From Thereva unica (taxonomy: Eukaryota > Arthropoda > Insecta > Diptera > Therevidae), in assembly GCA_949987705.1 (NCBI GenBank), contig OX465282.1, forward strand, positions 34,374,039-34,438,038: a stretch of 64,000 nt of DNA, in the 5' to 3' direction. The notes beneath the pieces were generated by a model that saw only the letters and a program-made list of their open reading frames with translations, was not told the origin of the DNA and made no database searches. This document shows, in pieces, positions 32,044 through 42,929 of this stretch. The position numbers and the translations under genes were made by a program. Every line of letters begins with the position of its first letter. The first letter of the stretch is position 1.

Positions 32044-33241
32044 ATGGAAAAAACAAAAAGAATTTGTACCCCAGGTGGTAAACCTGCAAGCCAGGGAAAT
32101 CCACCCTCTACGGAGGTCGGCCTAATGGATTCTGGGGGAGGCCATCTATTGCTTGATAGGAACAGGGAAGTGGACGACTCGCATGTCAACGCAGTCACGC
32201 AGGAAAGCGTAGAAGCGGCGGCGAGCGAGCTAGTGAAGCTGAACCTGGAGGCATCCTCAGAGAAGGTGGACAATGCGACGCAGCAATGTGTCAAGAGGTC
32301 AGCCGGCTCTGGGCCTACGTTAGCGCAGGAATCCGACTCGGAAAAGAGGCTGCGAAAGCAGCTGAAGCAGAAGAGGAAGAGGGAGCGCAAAAGACAGAAG
32401 AAGGCAACTTCCTTTGTTGGGGGATCGGCCGAGTCCACTCCGGAGGAGGTGGGATCCGCGAAGAGGTTTAGAGGTGAAAGTCTCTGCACCTCAGCTGTGG
32501 GTTCTACTGTCAAAGGTGAGGACAAGGCCAGGGAGAGGAAGGGTGGACAACCTCAACCTGTAAGACAGGGAGGAGTCAACCCTTCTGTCTCGGGGGTCGT
32601 GCGTGCGGAGCCTGGGGCGGAGAATACCTACGCAGGCATAGCAAGCATTGACCTCCGTTTGGGTGTGGCCGACGATGGAAGGGAGGAGGGTTTAGGCGCG
32701 AAGCAGGTAACCGTTTTTAAAGCGGCCTTGCTTAAGGCACTAGACTCTCTGCCTGACAACGCTGGCGACATCGGTATTACCGAGGTAGACTTGGAGGACG
32801 GGGTCATTGCACTCAGGTGCGTGAACCAAAAATCCAAGGCCTGGCTGTACGAAGCTGTCGGAAAGATGACTGACCTATGGGAAGAAGTCAATCTGAGAGT
32901 GGAGCGCCTTCACATCCTTAAGGATGTGAGGAGGATGATCATCCGAGTTCCCGGTTCGCCGGAGAGCAAGGAAACCATCCTAGCCAGATTACGTCGTCAA
33001 AATGCCTGTGTGACGGACACTTCTAAGTGGAGGGTCAGGTAGCATAGGTAGATATGGTGACGCGAAAAACGGCGGTACCATTCTCACCGTATGGTGTCCG
33101 AAGGAGGAGGCGGAGACGGTCAGGCATGCAGGGAGGAAACTCAACTGCGGGCTGGACCTTGCCTACGTGCGATTCCAGAAGGACAAGCCGGAGGAAATGG
33201 TAGAGCCGGCCGGAAAGGCAGCTGAACAAGGGGACCAGTGA
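32044..33241 (+). pseudogene. ORF1 (gag-like) of the LOA-like element, one frameshift
   Basis: Open for 332 residues from MEKTKRICTPGG, with a very basic stretch (about residues 97-122: KRLRKQLKQKRKRERKRQKK), likely a nucleic-acid-binding or nuclear-entry region. A folded part follows (VFKAALLKALDSLPDN, ALRCVNQKSKAWLYEAV, RRMIIRVPG). After W-R-V near 33030 the sense moves to another frame (GGTILTVWCPKEEAETVRHA) and ends at TGA 33239-33241, just before the ORF2 start. No CCHC knuckle visible. ORF1 proteins of this class bind element RNA. Confidence 0.75.
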
Positions 33242-33242
33242 A

Positions 33243-36200
33243 ATGGAATCCTCGTCAGCTGGGCGGGAGGTGGGCCAGTTCCGGCAATTAAAGGTTTGCC
33301 AGTTGAATCTACACCATAGCAGAGCAGCATCAGCCATGATGACGCGAGGCTTCGGTGAGATGAAGCTGGATATTGCTCTCATACAGGAACCCTGGATCTA
33401 CAAGGGTAGGATTAGGGGACTATCTGGGAGCTTTGACACTCTGTACGTTCCCAATGCGAATGAAAGAGTGAGGATGTGTGTGCTGGTGAAACCGGAGTGC
33501 AGGCGGTTTTACTGCCGCACTTGTGCACACCAGATCTCACAGCAGTACGCGTAGGTACTGGAAGTTTGGCTTTCATTCTAGCCTCAGCCTACCTTCCGTA
33601 CGATTCGCCAGATCCTCCGCCCACCAGGGAGTTGGAAATTCTGGTTATTACCTGTGGCGAAAAAGGCACAGGGTTAATAGTTGGTTGCGACGCAAATGCA
33701 CACAACACGATGTGGGGAAGCACCAACGACAACCATAGAGGAGAGGCTTTGCTCGAATTTGTGGAATGCAACAATCTAGTTATTGCAAATAGAGGGGCAG
33801 AACCAACCTTCGTCGATGCTAGACGAAGGGAAGTCATAGATATAACTCTATGCAGCAACCTGATGTTGACAAGACTGACCAACTGGGAGGTGATGGATCG
33901 GACGACTATGTCAGATCACAGAGCCATTTCATTTGAGATAGCGTACGGAACCCCGGGCAGGGGAGACGGAATTCGAACAACGAGAATTCCCCGCAACACG
34001 GACACGTCTAGATATACTGAAATGTTGCGCAGGAATCTCGGGTAGCGCGTGCCAAGGGCACCGAAAACCACAAGAGAAGCAGAGTCTCAGTGGCATGTCC
34101 TGCAGACAGCGATAGAGAACGCTTTTCGAGTGGCGTGTCCTCTTACGTCAGTGGATGACCATGATCCCACACCCTGGTGGTGTAGGGAACTGGAGAAACT
34201 GAAGAAGGGCTTTCAACCAAGCGATGAGGTGCAATGACCCGGTTGCCTGGGAGAATTACAAAGCCAAGAAAAGAGAAATGAAACAAACTCTGCGACGACG
34301 GAAAAGGGAGTCGTGGAGGGACTTCTGCTCGAGCATGGAGAGCATATCTGAGGCCAGCAGACTTCAGAAAATGATCTCCAGGGACCCGGTCTCCAAAGTC
34401 GGACTCGTCCTTGACTCGTCGGGGAGGATGGCGGAGACGCTGGAGGAAACCAACAAGATCCTGATGGAAGTTCACTTTCCTGGCAGCTATATCTCGGGTA
34501 AATCTTGGGCTATTCGTAACAGAATGGCTACAAGGATGAACCGAGAGGAAGCTAACGGGGTCGTGACAGAGGAAGGGGTGAGACGTGCAATAGACACATT
34601 CTCTCCCTTCAAGACATCGGGGGGTGACGGAATATTCCCTGCGCTGCTCCAATGGGGCAAAGAAATCATTGCACCCAGGCTTAGGGGAATATTCGTTACC
34701 TGTCTAGCAACAGGATACATTCCGGTGGTGTGGAGGGAAACCAAAGTGGTATTTCTCCCTAAGCCAGGCAAGAAGGACTACACCGAGGCGAAGTCCTCCA
34801 GGCCGGTCAGCCTAACATCCTTTCTGTTGAAAACAATGGAAAGAGTGGTGGCAGACCACCTGGAGAGTAATATGCTAAGGAGGCACCCTTTAAGTAGAAG
34901 CCAGCACGCTTACCAGGCTGGCAGATCTACAGAAACGGCACTTCACCAATTGGTGCGAGTAGCCGAGGGGGAACTGCATACCGGAGGCATAGCGATGGCC
35001 GTAATTATGGACATCGAAGGCGCCTTCGACAAGATACAGTTCAACAAACTCAAAGACGCTCTGGTGAGGCGCGAGGTCAGCCCCATGATTGTAAGGTGGG
35101 TGGACAGCATGCTAAAGAACAGAGCGGTAAGGATTCAGACAGGAGACTCGCGGCTTCGAGGGAGGGTCAGCAAGGGATGCCCACAGGGCGGGGTTCTATC
35201 GCCCCTCCTGTGGAACATCACTGTGGACACTCTGCTCAGGCGGCTACAGGTAATGGGCGTGCATACCGTTGGGTATGCAGATGATGTAGCGATGGTGGCA
35301 CGTGGCAAGTTTATGAGCACTACGGCAGATATCATGAGGAATGCACTCCAAGTGGTTGAGCAGTGGTGTACGGAACAGGGCCTCACCATAAATGCCAATA
35401 AGACAGACGCGATAATCTTCACTAGGAAGATTAAAGATCTGGATTTTCAGCCCCTCATTCTTTTTGGATCTATGTCGAATTAAAAGAGGCGGCCAAGGAC
35501 ATAGGGCTGAACATCAATGAAGAAAAAACGAAGGTGATGCAACAATCCAGAGCTGGAAGATTTAGAATGGGAAGAAATATAACTATCGACGAACATAATC
35601 TAGAAGTAGTCGATAAAACAGTCTACCTTGGGTCTACAATTACAAAAAGAAACGATGAAAAGGAAGAAGTAACTAGACGAATACTACTGGCTAATAGAGC
35701 TTTTTATGCCCAAAAACAAATATTGCACTCAAGATTTGTGCACAGAAAAACGAAACTCTCACTCTACAAAACAGTAATACGACCAGTACTGTGCTATGGC
35801 AGCGAGACTTGGACTATGACCCAGGAGATAGAGGAACAAGTCAACAGGTTTGAGAGGAAGGTGCTCAGATGCATAATAGGCCCAACGAGAGAGGATGGGA
35901 TATGGCGAAGGAGATACAACAACGAGTTGTATGAAATTTTTGACGACCTAGAACTCTCAACGTTTATAAAAATCAACAGACTAAGACTAGCCGGCCACGT
36001 AGTCAGGATGAATGATAACCGTATCCCAAAACGGCTTATGGTGGCCGAAATTCCAGGAAACAGACCAGTAGGTAGACCCAGGAGAAGATGGATGGACTCT
36101 GTGACGGCTGACGCAGAGACAATGCTGAACATTCGGAACTGGAGAACTGCTGCAAGGAACCGTCAGACTTGGAGAAATGCCCTAGAGGAGGCCAAGGCTC

Positions 36201-37684
36201 GATTTGGGCTGTAGCGCCATTGGATGGATGGATTCTTTTTGGATCGAGGATCAAGGTGTCTGGGATGGTCAAGTATCTGGGTGTATACTTGGACTCGCGA
36301 CTAACCTGGAAATACCACGTTGAAGAGAAGATTAAGAAGGCGACAAGGGTGCTTCACCAGTGCAGAAGAGTATGTGGACTAAGGTGGGGTATCTCACCAA
36401 GGTTAGCATACTGGACTTATACCATGATGGTGAGACCCATCAAAACTTATGCCTCGGTGATCTGGTGGACTAAAGTCACACAGAAAACCGTCAAGAGGCA
36501 TTTGGACAAGGTGCAAAGAATGGCCAGCGTAGGTGTGAGCGGTGCTTTCCGCACCACACCCACCGCGGCATTGGAGGCGCTGTTAGGTCTGCTGCCGTTA
36601 GATCTCCAGGTGATGAAGACTGCGGCAGCCTCAGCGATTCGGATGAGACGGGATGCCGCATGGCAGGCGTCAGGAGCCTTATATGGGCACATGAAGATTC
36701 TGGATCGCATCAAAGGGACTAGGGAGCTCATGATGCCCATGGAAGGGATCACAAAAATGAGGGTGACCGAAAGGTATCATAAAACCCTCATAGGGAACGG
36801 AACGCTCCCGGAAGGGAGGCCGGAAGACATATATATATCTTCACGGACGGATCCATGATTGACGGCAGAGCAGGTGCGGGAGTCTTCTCAGAGGACTTAA
36901 ATCTGACCTGCTCTCTGGCTTTGGGGAATTACACCTCAGTCAACCAGGCGGAAATGCTTGCTCTGCTGCACGCGCTGGATCACATAAATGATGGTCAGGT
37001 GCAGGGAAGAAGTATCCTTATAGCACTGGACAATCAGGCTGTGATTAAGCGCATGAATCAGACAGAGATTAATGCGTCTCTGGCGTTGGAATGTGTTCGA
37101 AAACTGAACAGGTGTGCGAAACAAAACAACGTGACGCTAGCTTGGGTTAGAGGACATACAGGCATCGATGGGAACGAAAAGGCTGACAACCTGGCAAAAC
37201 AGGGGTCAACCTCGGAATTCTTGGACCGGAGCCATACTCTGCCATTGGCAGAGGGTTGGTAAGGAACTGCATCGAGAAATGGGTCGCTGAGGAACACCGG
37301 AGACGGTGGGACGCTATGACCACGTGTAGGCAGGCTAAGATGGTGCTTACGTTGCCGATTACCGCAGCCAGAAGAAAGATCCTGCATATGCAAAGGAGAA
37401 CCCTCAGATGGTTGGTGGCACTGATTACAGGACACGGATGTTTCAGGTATCACCTAAAAAGAATGGGAATTCTGGAGGATGACACCTGTCGGATGTGCCT
37501 GGAGGAACCTGAGACGGCCACACACATAGTGTGTCACTGTCCGGCGGTGGCGAGAAAAAGGGATGCCATAACTGGACTCCATTGGATGGAGGACATGAGG
37601 CAGACTCCCTTCAATCAGCTGCTTGCGATAACTAGGGGAGTCGAAGCAAAGGAGCAATGGGACAACCCACTGCAACCCCAATAA
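33243..37684 (+). pseudogene. ORF2 (endonuclease-RT-RNase H) of the LOA-like element, broken
   Basis: Starts MESSSAGREVG two bases after the ORF1 stop. Endonuclease: VCQLNLHHSRAA (33297), ALIQEPW, GCDANAHNTMWGS, MSDHRAISF (33909); catalytic Asn, Glu, Asp and His are kept. RT: MDIEGAFDKI (35008), GCPQGGVLSPLLW, VGYADDVAM (35270). RNase H: FTDGS (36840), QAEMLAL, LDNQAVIK, RGHTGIDGNEKADNLAK. C-terminal TCRMCLEEPETATHIVCHCP (37487). Lesions: shift near 33530, TAG at 34043-34045, shift near 34230, the insert 35471-36231, a shift at the (AT)n run 36828-36840, and a shift near 37250. Removing the insert and one duplication copy leaves the RT frame continuous. Confidence 0.85.
35471..36231 (+). mobile_element. 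Nested 5'-truncated endonuclease-RT insertion (14-bp TSD)
   Basis: A 761-bp insert in the RT region of the LOA-like ORF2. The duplication ATTCTTTTTGGATC is at 35457-35470 and 36232-36245. The frame 35534-36214 is open for 226 residues, with INEEKTKVMQQ, GSETWTMTQEIEEQVNRFER, IKINRLRLAGHVVRMNDNRI and GRPRRRWMDSV...NWRTAARNRQTWRNAL. That is the palm end, thumb and conserved tail of the endonuclease-RT family. The 3' end is GGGCTGTAGCGCCATTGGATGG with a short TGGA-type repeat instead of poly(A). The intact frame and perfect duplication make it young. Confidence 0.92.
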
Positions 37685-37719
37685 GATGACTCTAGGCAGA
37701 GGGACGAAAAGGGACCCGC

Positions 37720-37990
37720 AAATAGTGGTCTGATTCGGTATCCCTCGAAAATCTGTATATATAGCTGCACCAATTGGTGATTTATGGAAGCCCTTTCGCA
37801 GCATCATCAAGATGATGCCTTTATAGCTGCATAACTATCCGACCCACTGGATTACTCTGCCTTCTGGGTTTCAGTTCGCTTGTTTTGCTAGGCAGGCTTT
37901 GAAGATTTGAATTAATTCCGCCTGGAAAATATTGGCAGAACTAGATAAGCAGAATGATTTTTTGGAGGCCGAGAAGACTGCACCAAAACA
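37720..37990. other. Short interval with a perfect hairpin
   Basis: GCATCATC-AA-GATGATGC at about 37800-37817 is an 8-bp perfect stem. It may belong to the 3' UTR of the LOA-like element or the flank; otherwise nothing seen. Confidence 0.4.
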
Positions 37991-39330
37991 GGAATAGTAA
38001 CCGCAATCCATGCAATGGCCAATGGTGATGCACTACACCCAATCCTGGAAAAAGAATGGAACATCTGTACCTTTACGGAGAATTGGACGGAAGGTATAAT
38101 AATCAAAATTCCAAAAAAGAGGGACCTAACAATATGTGACAACTGCAGAGGCATCTCTCTATTATCTACTGTGGGTAAAATCTGGACCCACATTATATTA
38201 TCAAGGATAAGAGGGGCAGTAGACCGAACGCTTAGAAGACAGCAGGCTGGATTCAGAAAGGGCCGCTCCTGCATAGACCATATTAACACCTTCAGAATCA
38301 TAGTGGAGCAGTTTACTGATTTACGATCGCCCCTGCACCTTGCTTTCGTAGACTATGAGAAAGCGTTTGAGTCGGGCAATATGAGCTTTATATGGCAGGC
38401 ACTACGGCAACGTGGACTGTCTGATAAAATAATAAAATTGATAAAAGACCTATACAACAATTCCAAATGAAGAGTTCTTCACAATGGAAAATTGTCCGAC
38501 AGCTTTAAGGTGAGTTCAGGAGTACGACAAGGATGCCTACTTTCGCCTTTTCTATTTCTTATAGTAATAAATTTCATCCTTGTCGGCGCTCTAGTTAGTA
38601 GAACAGGCGGCATGCAATGGGGTTTGCTAGACCGCCATAAGGATCTCGACTACGTGGATGATATCTGTTTGTTGGCCAACAGACATCACGGCCTCAAAAA
38701 CATGTAAAGCAATTTGGCAACAAAAAGTAGTCCAGCAGACTTAAGGCTAAGTTCAAATAAAACCAAAGAAATGCGGATAAATGCAGACACCTTGAACTCA
38801 CAGCGCGGGATAAAAGCGACGTGGAACTGGTAAAGGGGGGGGGGGGCAGAAGAAGACGTCAGTTGCAGAATAAATAAAGCACGAAGCGCTATGCATGCCT
38901 GTTCCGCATATGAAGATCAACGCAGATCTCAACTAACACCAAATTGCGGGCCGTTCAACTCCAACGTTAAGGCAGTTCTTTTGTAGGGTTGCGAAACATG
39001 GAAAGTCACCCAACACTTCACAGGGCGCCAACAAGTTTTCATCAAAAGATGCCTACGTCGTATTCTAAAAATCCGCTGGCAAGATAGAATTTCAAATGAA
39101 GAACTATGGCGCCGTGCCGGCCAAGAAAGGATAGACGACCAAATCAGGCGAATGGAATGGAATTGGATTGGCCACACCTTGAGACGCGAAAACGAAAATC
39201 TAGCCAAACAAGCACAATCCGCAAAAATGCCGAAGAGTCGGAAGATCGAGAACAGCGTGGAGGAGAACCCTACTAACAGGAGCCGCAACAACTGAGAGAT
39301 CCTGTTCAGAGCTGAGAGCTTCTGCGCAAA
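37990..39330 (+). pseudogene. Endonuclease-RT type element relic, second subfamily
   Basis: RT blocks in order: CDNCRGISLLSTVGKIW (38137), RRQQAGFRKGRSCIDHINTF (38235), LAFVDYEKAFES (38340, motif A), then after a stop FKVSSGVRQGCLLSPFLFLI (38502, motif B) and DLDYVDDICLLANRH (38645, motif C as YVDD). The thumb and tail (GCETWKVTQHF, RRMEWNWIGHTLRREN) run to about 39210. Two frames are open for 151 and 71 residues. The FRKGRSC motif separates it from the family of 35471-36231. An 11-base G run near 38837-38847 marks one break. 3' end near 39320-39375. Confidence 0.75.
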
Positions 39331-39375
39331 ACAGAGTACGGTGGGGGCAATTGATTCCGCCGTATGTCCCGTGAG

Positions 39376-40930
39376 GGATTAAGGGGTTGCTCTGATTTTT
39401 GAGGCAAAATATTGATGATTTTTGGAATTCTTTTTCAGAAAACCCTTATTATTTTTATATGCAAATCATAAAAATTAAAAAAGGTCCTGTTAGAAATTAT
39501 ATCCTTTAGTCCGCTAATGTCAATTTTGGTCAAAATTCCAACAAGAAAAAATTTCATACATATTTTAGTAAAAAACAAAAAACAAAAAAAGACCACTTTT
39601 TTGGCCCAAAACGGATAAAAAAGAGGGGATAAAATATATATAACAAGCTTTTACACATTCGTGTAAATAACAATAACATCAGGTACTATGTATATAAACA
39701 ATAACAGAAGCACTACCACGCGCTGAACGCCCGGCAGAAAATCAGTTTTTTTGCACTTACAATACCTACTGCATATAACTTTTTAACGAAGAAAAATTTC
39801 GTCATAATATTTTAGGAACGTATTCTACACATATTAATATTAATAAATATAAAAAGGCAAAAAAAAAAATTTCGTTTTTTTAAACCAAAAATCAGAGCAA
39901 ATCCTTAAAGGAGCATGGGCCTGGCACACATTCAGCGTTCGGCGTTTCGTTTTTCGGACATTGGTAGTGTATTTGTTGGTAAAAAGGGCGCGTCGGAAGG
40001 TGTAGGAATTCTTTGATTCGTAAAACGCTCATTTCAAAAGCGCGCTTCAAAACTTCCAATGTGTACTTGGGCTAAGTAAGTAAAGTTCCCTGGTTTCCAG
40101 TCACTCAGATGTTCACAGTTCTAGTAACCCAAACCTTATACCACCAACAACCAGTGGGATCACTAATAAATATGATTGACGTTAACTCAACAATAATAAC
40201 CGTACGAGTACCAAGGCAAGAAGTTCATGTCGGAAACGTAACAGACTACATCGATATTATACCAATGCTCCTGCCGTTCGAAATCTGTAAATATATCCCA
40301 ATTCATAGAGGGAGTAAATCAACTTAAATCGGCACACCATTGGGATGATAAAATCCTGCATTGCGATGTTTACGTCAAGATAAAAGGTTAAACAAAAATG
40401 TGGGAGAGAAAATTCAGAATTATCAAAAAAAAAAAAATCATGCACCACAAAAGTATGATTTTAAGAAGTTATATTTCAAATGTTAAAATTACTGTTAATT
40501 TTTATATTATTTTAAACTCCATTACTACTCCTTTGGTACGAAAAACGTGACCTCGGATCGAAAAAAATCAAATTTTAAAGTTGTAGCTATTCAAATTATC
40601 TTTCGATTGATGTATATTGAGTTATAGGTTAGGGCACAAAACATAGAGAAAAATGGGAAAAACTGTCGAAAATCAAGTTTTTTGATTTGTTAATAACTTT
40701 TGTTTAATGCCACTTACATATTTGTTATTTGGTACATATATTGCTTCTTGCTATCTGAAAAAATGGTGCAATTTTTGTTGCGAAATATTGAACAGTTTCC
40801 TTGAAATTTCACTTTTGGTAAAAAAGGCGTTCTTGTAGAAACGCTCCTCTTGGTCCATGAATTTCGCTGGATCAACGTTCGAGAGCTTAAAATGTTCTTC
40901 AAAGATTGTAGTGTCATATACAAGTAAAAA
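39376..40930. other. Non-coding, AT-rich interval
   Basis: No supported coding frame. Many poly(A)/poly(T) runs. Small opposing frames at 40714-40933 overlap each other and look like chance. Confidence 0.45.
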
Positions 40931-40933
40931 CAT

Positions 40934-41523
40934 GTGGATTTTAAAAGCGTACTGTTAAATCATGAGTTTATGTTATAAACAAATTTTTATTCAGTTTATT
41001 TTAATTTACTCAATTCACGCTTATTAAATTTAAATTTACTCAACTTATAATTGCATGCATACAAAAATGTAGTTAAGGCAACACTGTAAACCAATCAACC
41101 AAGAATAAATAACGGAATAACTGAGAAATGTTTGAGGAAGAACAAAGGCGAGGGCAGTCGGTTCAGAAGAGGATTAAAGTGCGGTAGCTTGGTTGTTCGG
41201 TCATTTTTTACATTGTAAAGTCGTGTGCAGTATAATTCAAGAATTTAAAGTAGTTGAAATAATTACCCGCATTGTTTTGTATATTTTGAACTTACATTTG
41301 TGTAAACTTGTAACATACCATTTTAAAGTATGAATTAAATTTGTGAACAAAAGCGAAAACTCTCGTTTTTTAACACGTACAATGTGCAAAATGGCCCCCA
41401 AAATCATATTAATAATGAAAAAGCATACTCAGAGAGTCAGTTTTTTCAACCAAACCTATGTTTTTTTCATTATTAATACATTTTGGGGGTCCATTTTGAA
41501 CATTGTACGCTTTTAAAATCCAC
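40934..41523. repeat. Candidate MITE: perfect 19-bp inverted ends and internal palindrome
   Basis: GTGGATTTTAAAAGCGTAC at 40934-40952 is exactly inverted at 41505-41523. Inside, 41370-41431 and 41457-41518 form a second, longer imperfect inverted repeat (GTACAATGTGCAAAATGG..CCCCCAAAAT / ATTTTGGGGG..CCATTTTGAACATTGTAC) around a 25-bp spacer. This may be one element with complex ends or one inside another. No coding capacity. Confidence 0.6.
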
Positions 41524-41861
41524 TTTTTTGTTTTGGCAATTAACGCAAAAATTACATGGAGCTATTTTAGATTGATTGGACTACTAGCCTAGTACTTAGA
41601 TTAAGATAGTTTAAGTTTTATATAATAAGATAAATACATTATACTCGTGGTATCTAAGGTTTTGGTTTTTAAATTTTTTATATATTATATTATTTATTTT
41701 TTTATTATATCCTATTTTAATTTTTTATTACTTCATGTCTATCCTGACAAATCAGAATTGAGATCTCTAAGATTAACTTGGATTACCCGTATTACTGGAT
41801 ACCTGGATCTTTGACGGATCTTCAAGCAGTTGGATTTGCGACGCTTACGAGATCCTAAATA

Positions 41862-42545
41862 TTGCCGAGGAAGAAAATGGAGAAGGTTCAAATTAGCACG
41901 TTGACAATCGCAGAAATTAAGCGACGATTGGAGGAGCTGGGCTGGGAAACAGGAGGAACAAAGGCCGAGCTAGTTATACGTTTAGTCTCTGAGATTGGTA
42001 GCGATGAGATTGAAATAGAGGCTAACGAAGAGAGCCGAAATATCGACGATAAAATTGGAAAACTTAGGGAATATTGGAAAATGTAGTAGAAGAATTTATA
42101 GGAGCGATATTCGAGGTTGATCGGCGAATGAATCACAGCAAGTGGCAATAACCGTGTCTTCGCATAATAATAACCGGCAAAAATCTCTGAAATCTCCGAT
42201 GTACCATCACCCCAAGGGAATACGGAGGGAAAAGAGAGTGGTGATGCTTGTGATGCAAGAGAGGCAAATGATCCGAACATTAATACCGCTACATGTGTAA
42301 ACTCGATACATATGCAACATTATCGCCGATGTATCAAGTCGACTTCATGGAATTGAATGAAACAATTCACCGACCGTGTAACGCTATTACGGTCTGCCTA
42401 TCGTTGGGATGATCGACTCCTAGTACACGCTGTGCAATCGAAATTAAAAGGAGCTGCAAAATGTTGGAAGGACACTTTGACGATTTATATTACCTGGGGC
42501 CTGTTGAACGAAACTACAAGTCCACAAGTCTACAAGTGCCTGTAA
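41862..42545 (+). pseudogene. Gag relic with N-terminal SAP domain
   Basis: The frame 41862-42086 begins MPRKKMEK; residues about 13-43 (LTIAEIKRRLEELGWETGG then TKAELVIRLV) match the SAP DNA-binding motif. The gag sense resumes near 42357 with FTDRVTLLRSAYRWDDR and LVHAVQSKLKGAAKCW, typical of a Gypsy-type capsid region, so about 250 bp is damaged. The order resembles the intact gag at 60566, which also starts with a SAP motif. No pol follows; hAT sequence comes next. Confidence 0.65.
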
Positions 42546-42639
42546 AATAATACTTGTAATACAAATCCACCAAATGGGGAACAGGAAGTTCACGAGAATA
42601 ACGAAGCAGGCAATCAAGAGCCGTCGGGCGCAAAGATGT

Positions 42640-42927
42640 CAAAAGAGAAGCATGTTTCGATGCACGATATGTTGCTACCGATCACTGAATCGTTATAATT
42701 CATTAACTGGTGCTTTTCCAAATATTGGACTAGCCTATAATTATCTACTTACTAGATCTGTTATTCAGATTGCCTGTGAAAGGTCGTTCAATTTTTTAAA
42801 ATTTATAAAGAACCGTCTACGTAATTCCTTGAATCAGGAGAAGCTTGATGCCTTTATGTTGATGGCTATAGAAATAGATATTTTGGAAAGTATTAACGTG
42901 CAAGACATAATTGATCGGGTAGCCTAG
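42640..42927 (+). pseudogene. hAT transposase C-terminal dimerisation fragment
   Basis: Within the frame 42574-42927, the final 75 residues read IGLAYNYLLTRSVIQIACER, SFNFLKFIKNRLRNSLNQEK and LDAFMLMAIEIDIL. A[CS]ERSF..LK.IKN.LR..L...RL is the signature of the hAT C-terminal dimerisation region, here of the ZMYM1-like group. The upstream catalytic part is missing. It directly follows the gag relic, so a junction lies near 42550-42640. Confidence 0.78.
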
Positions 42928-42929
42928 AG

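Larger units (their letters stand above)
31960..37720 (+). mobile_element. LOA-like non-LTR retrotransposon, near full length, inactive
   Basis: About 5.8 kb, clearly more GC-rich than its surroundings. It has a 5' leader (CCTTGACGTGGTGGTGAGG near 31974-31992), ORF1 (32044), and ORF2 with endonuclease, RT, RNase H and a C-terminal zinc motif to 37684. SLTSFLLKTMER and the RNase H domain point to the LOA group. Damage: one shift in ORF1, several shifts and one stop in ORF2, plus a 761-bp nested insertion. The ends are approximate; no flanking duplication identified. Confidence 0.85.

Noticed and set aside
32007..32525. 172-residue minus-strand open frame
   Set aside because: Antisense of the GC-rich ORF1 of the LOA-like element; Ser/Leu-rich shadow.
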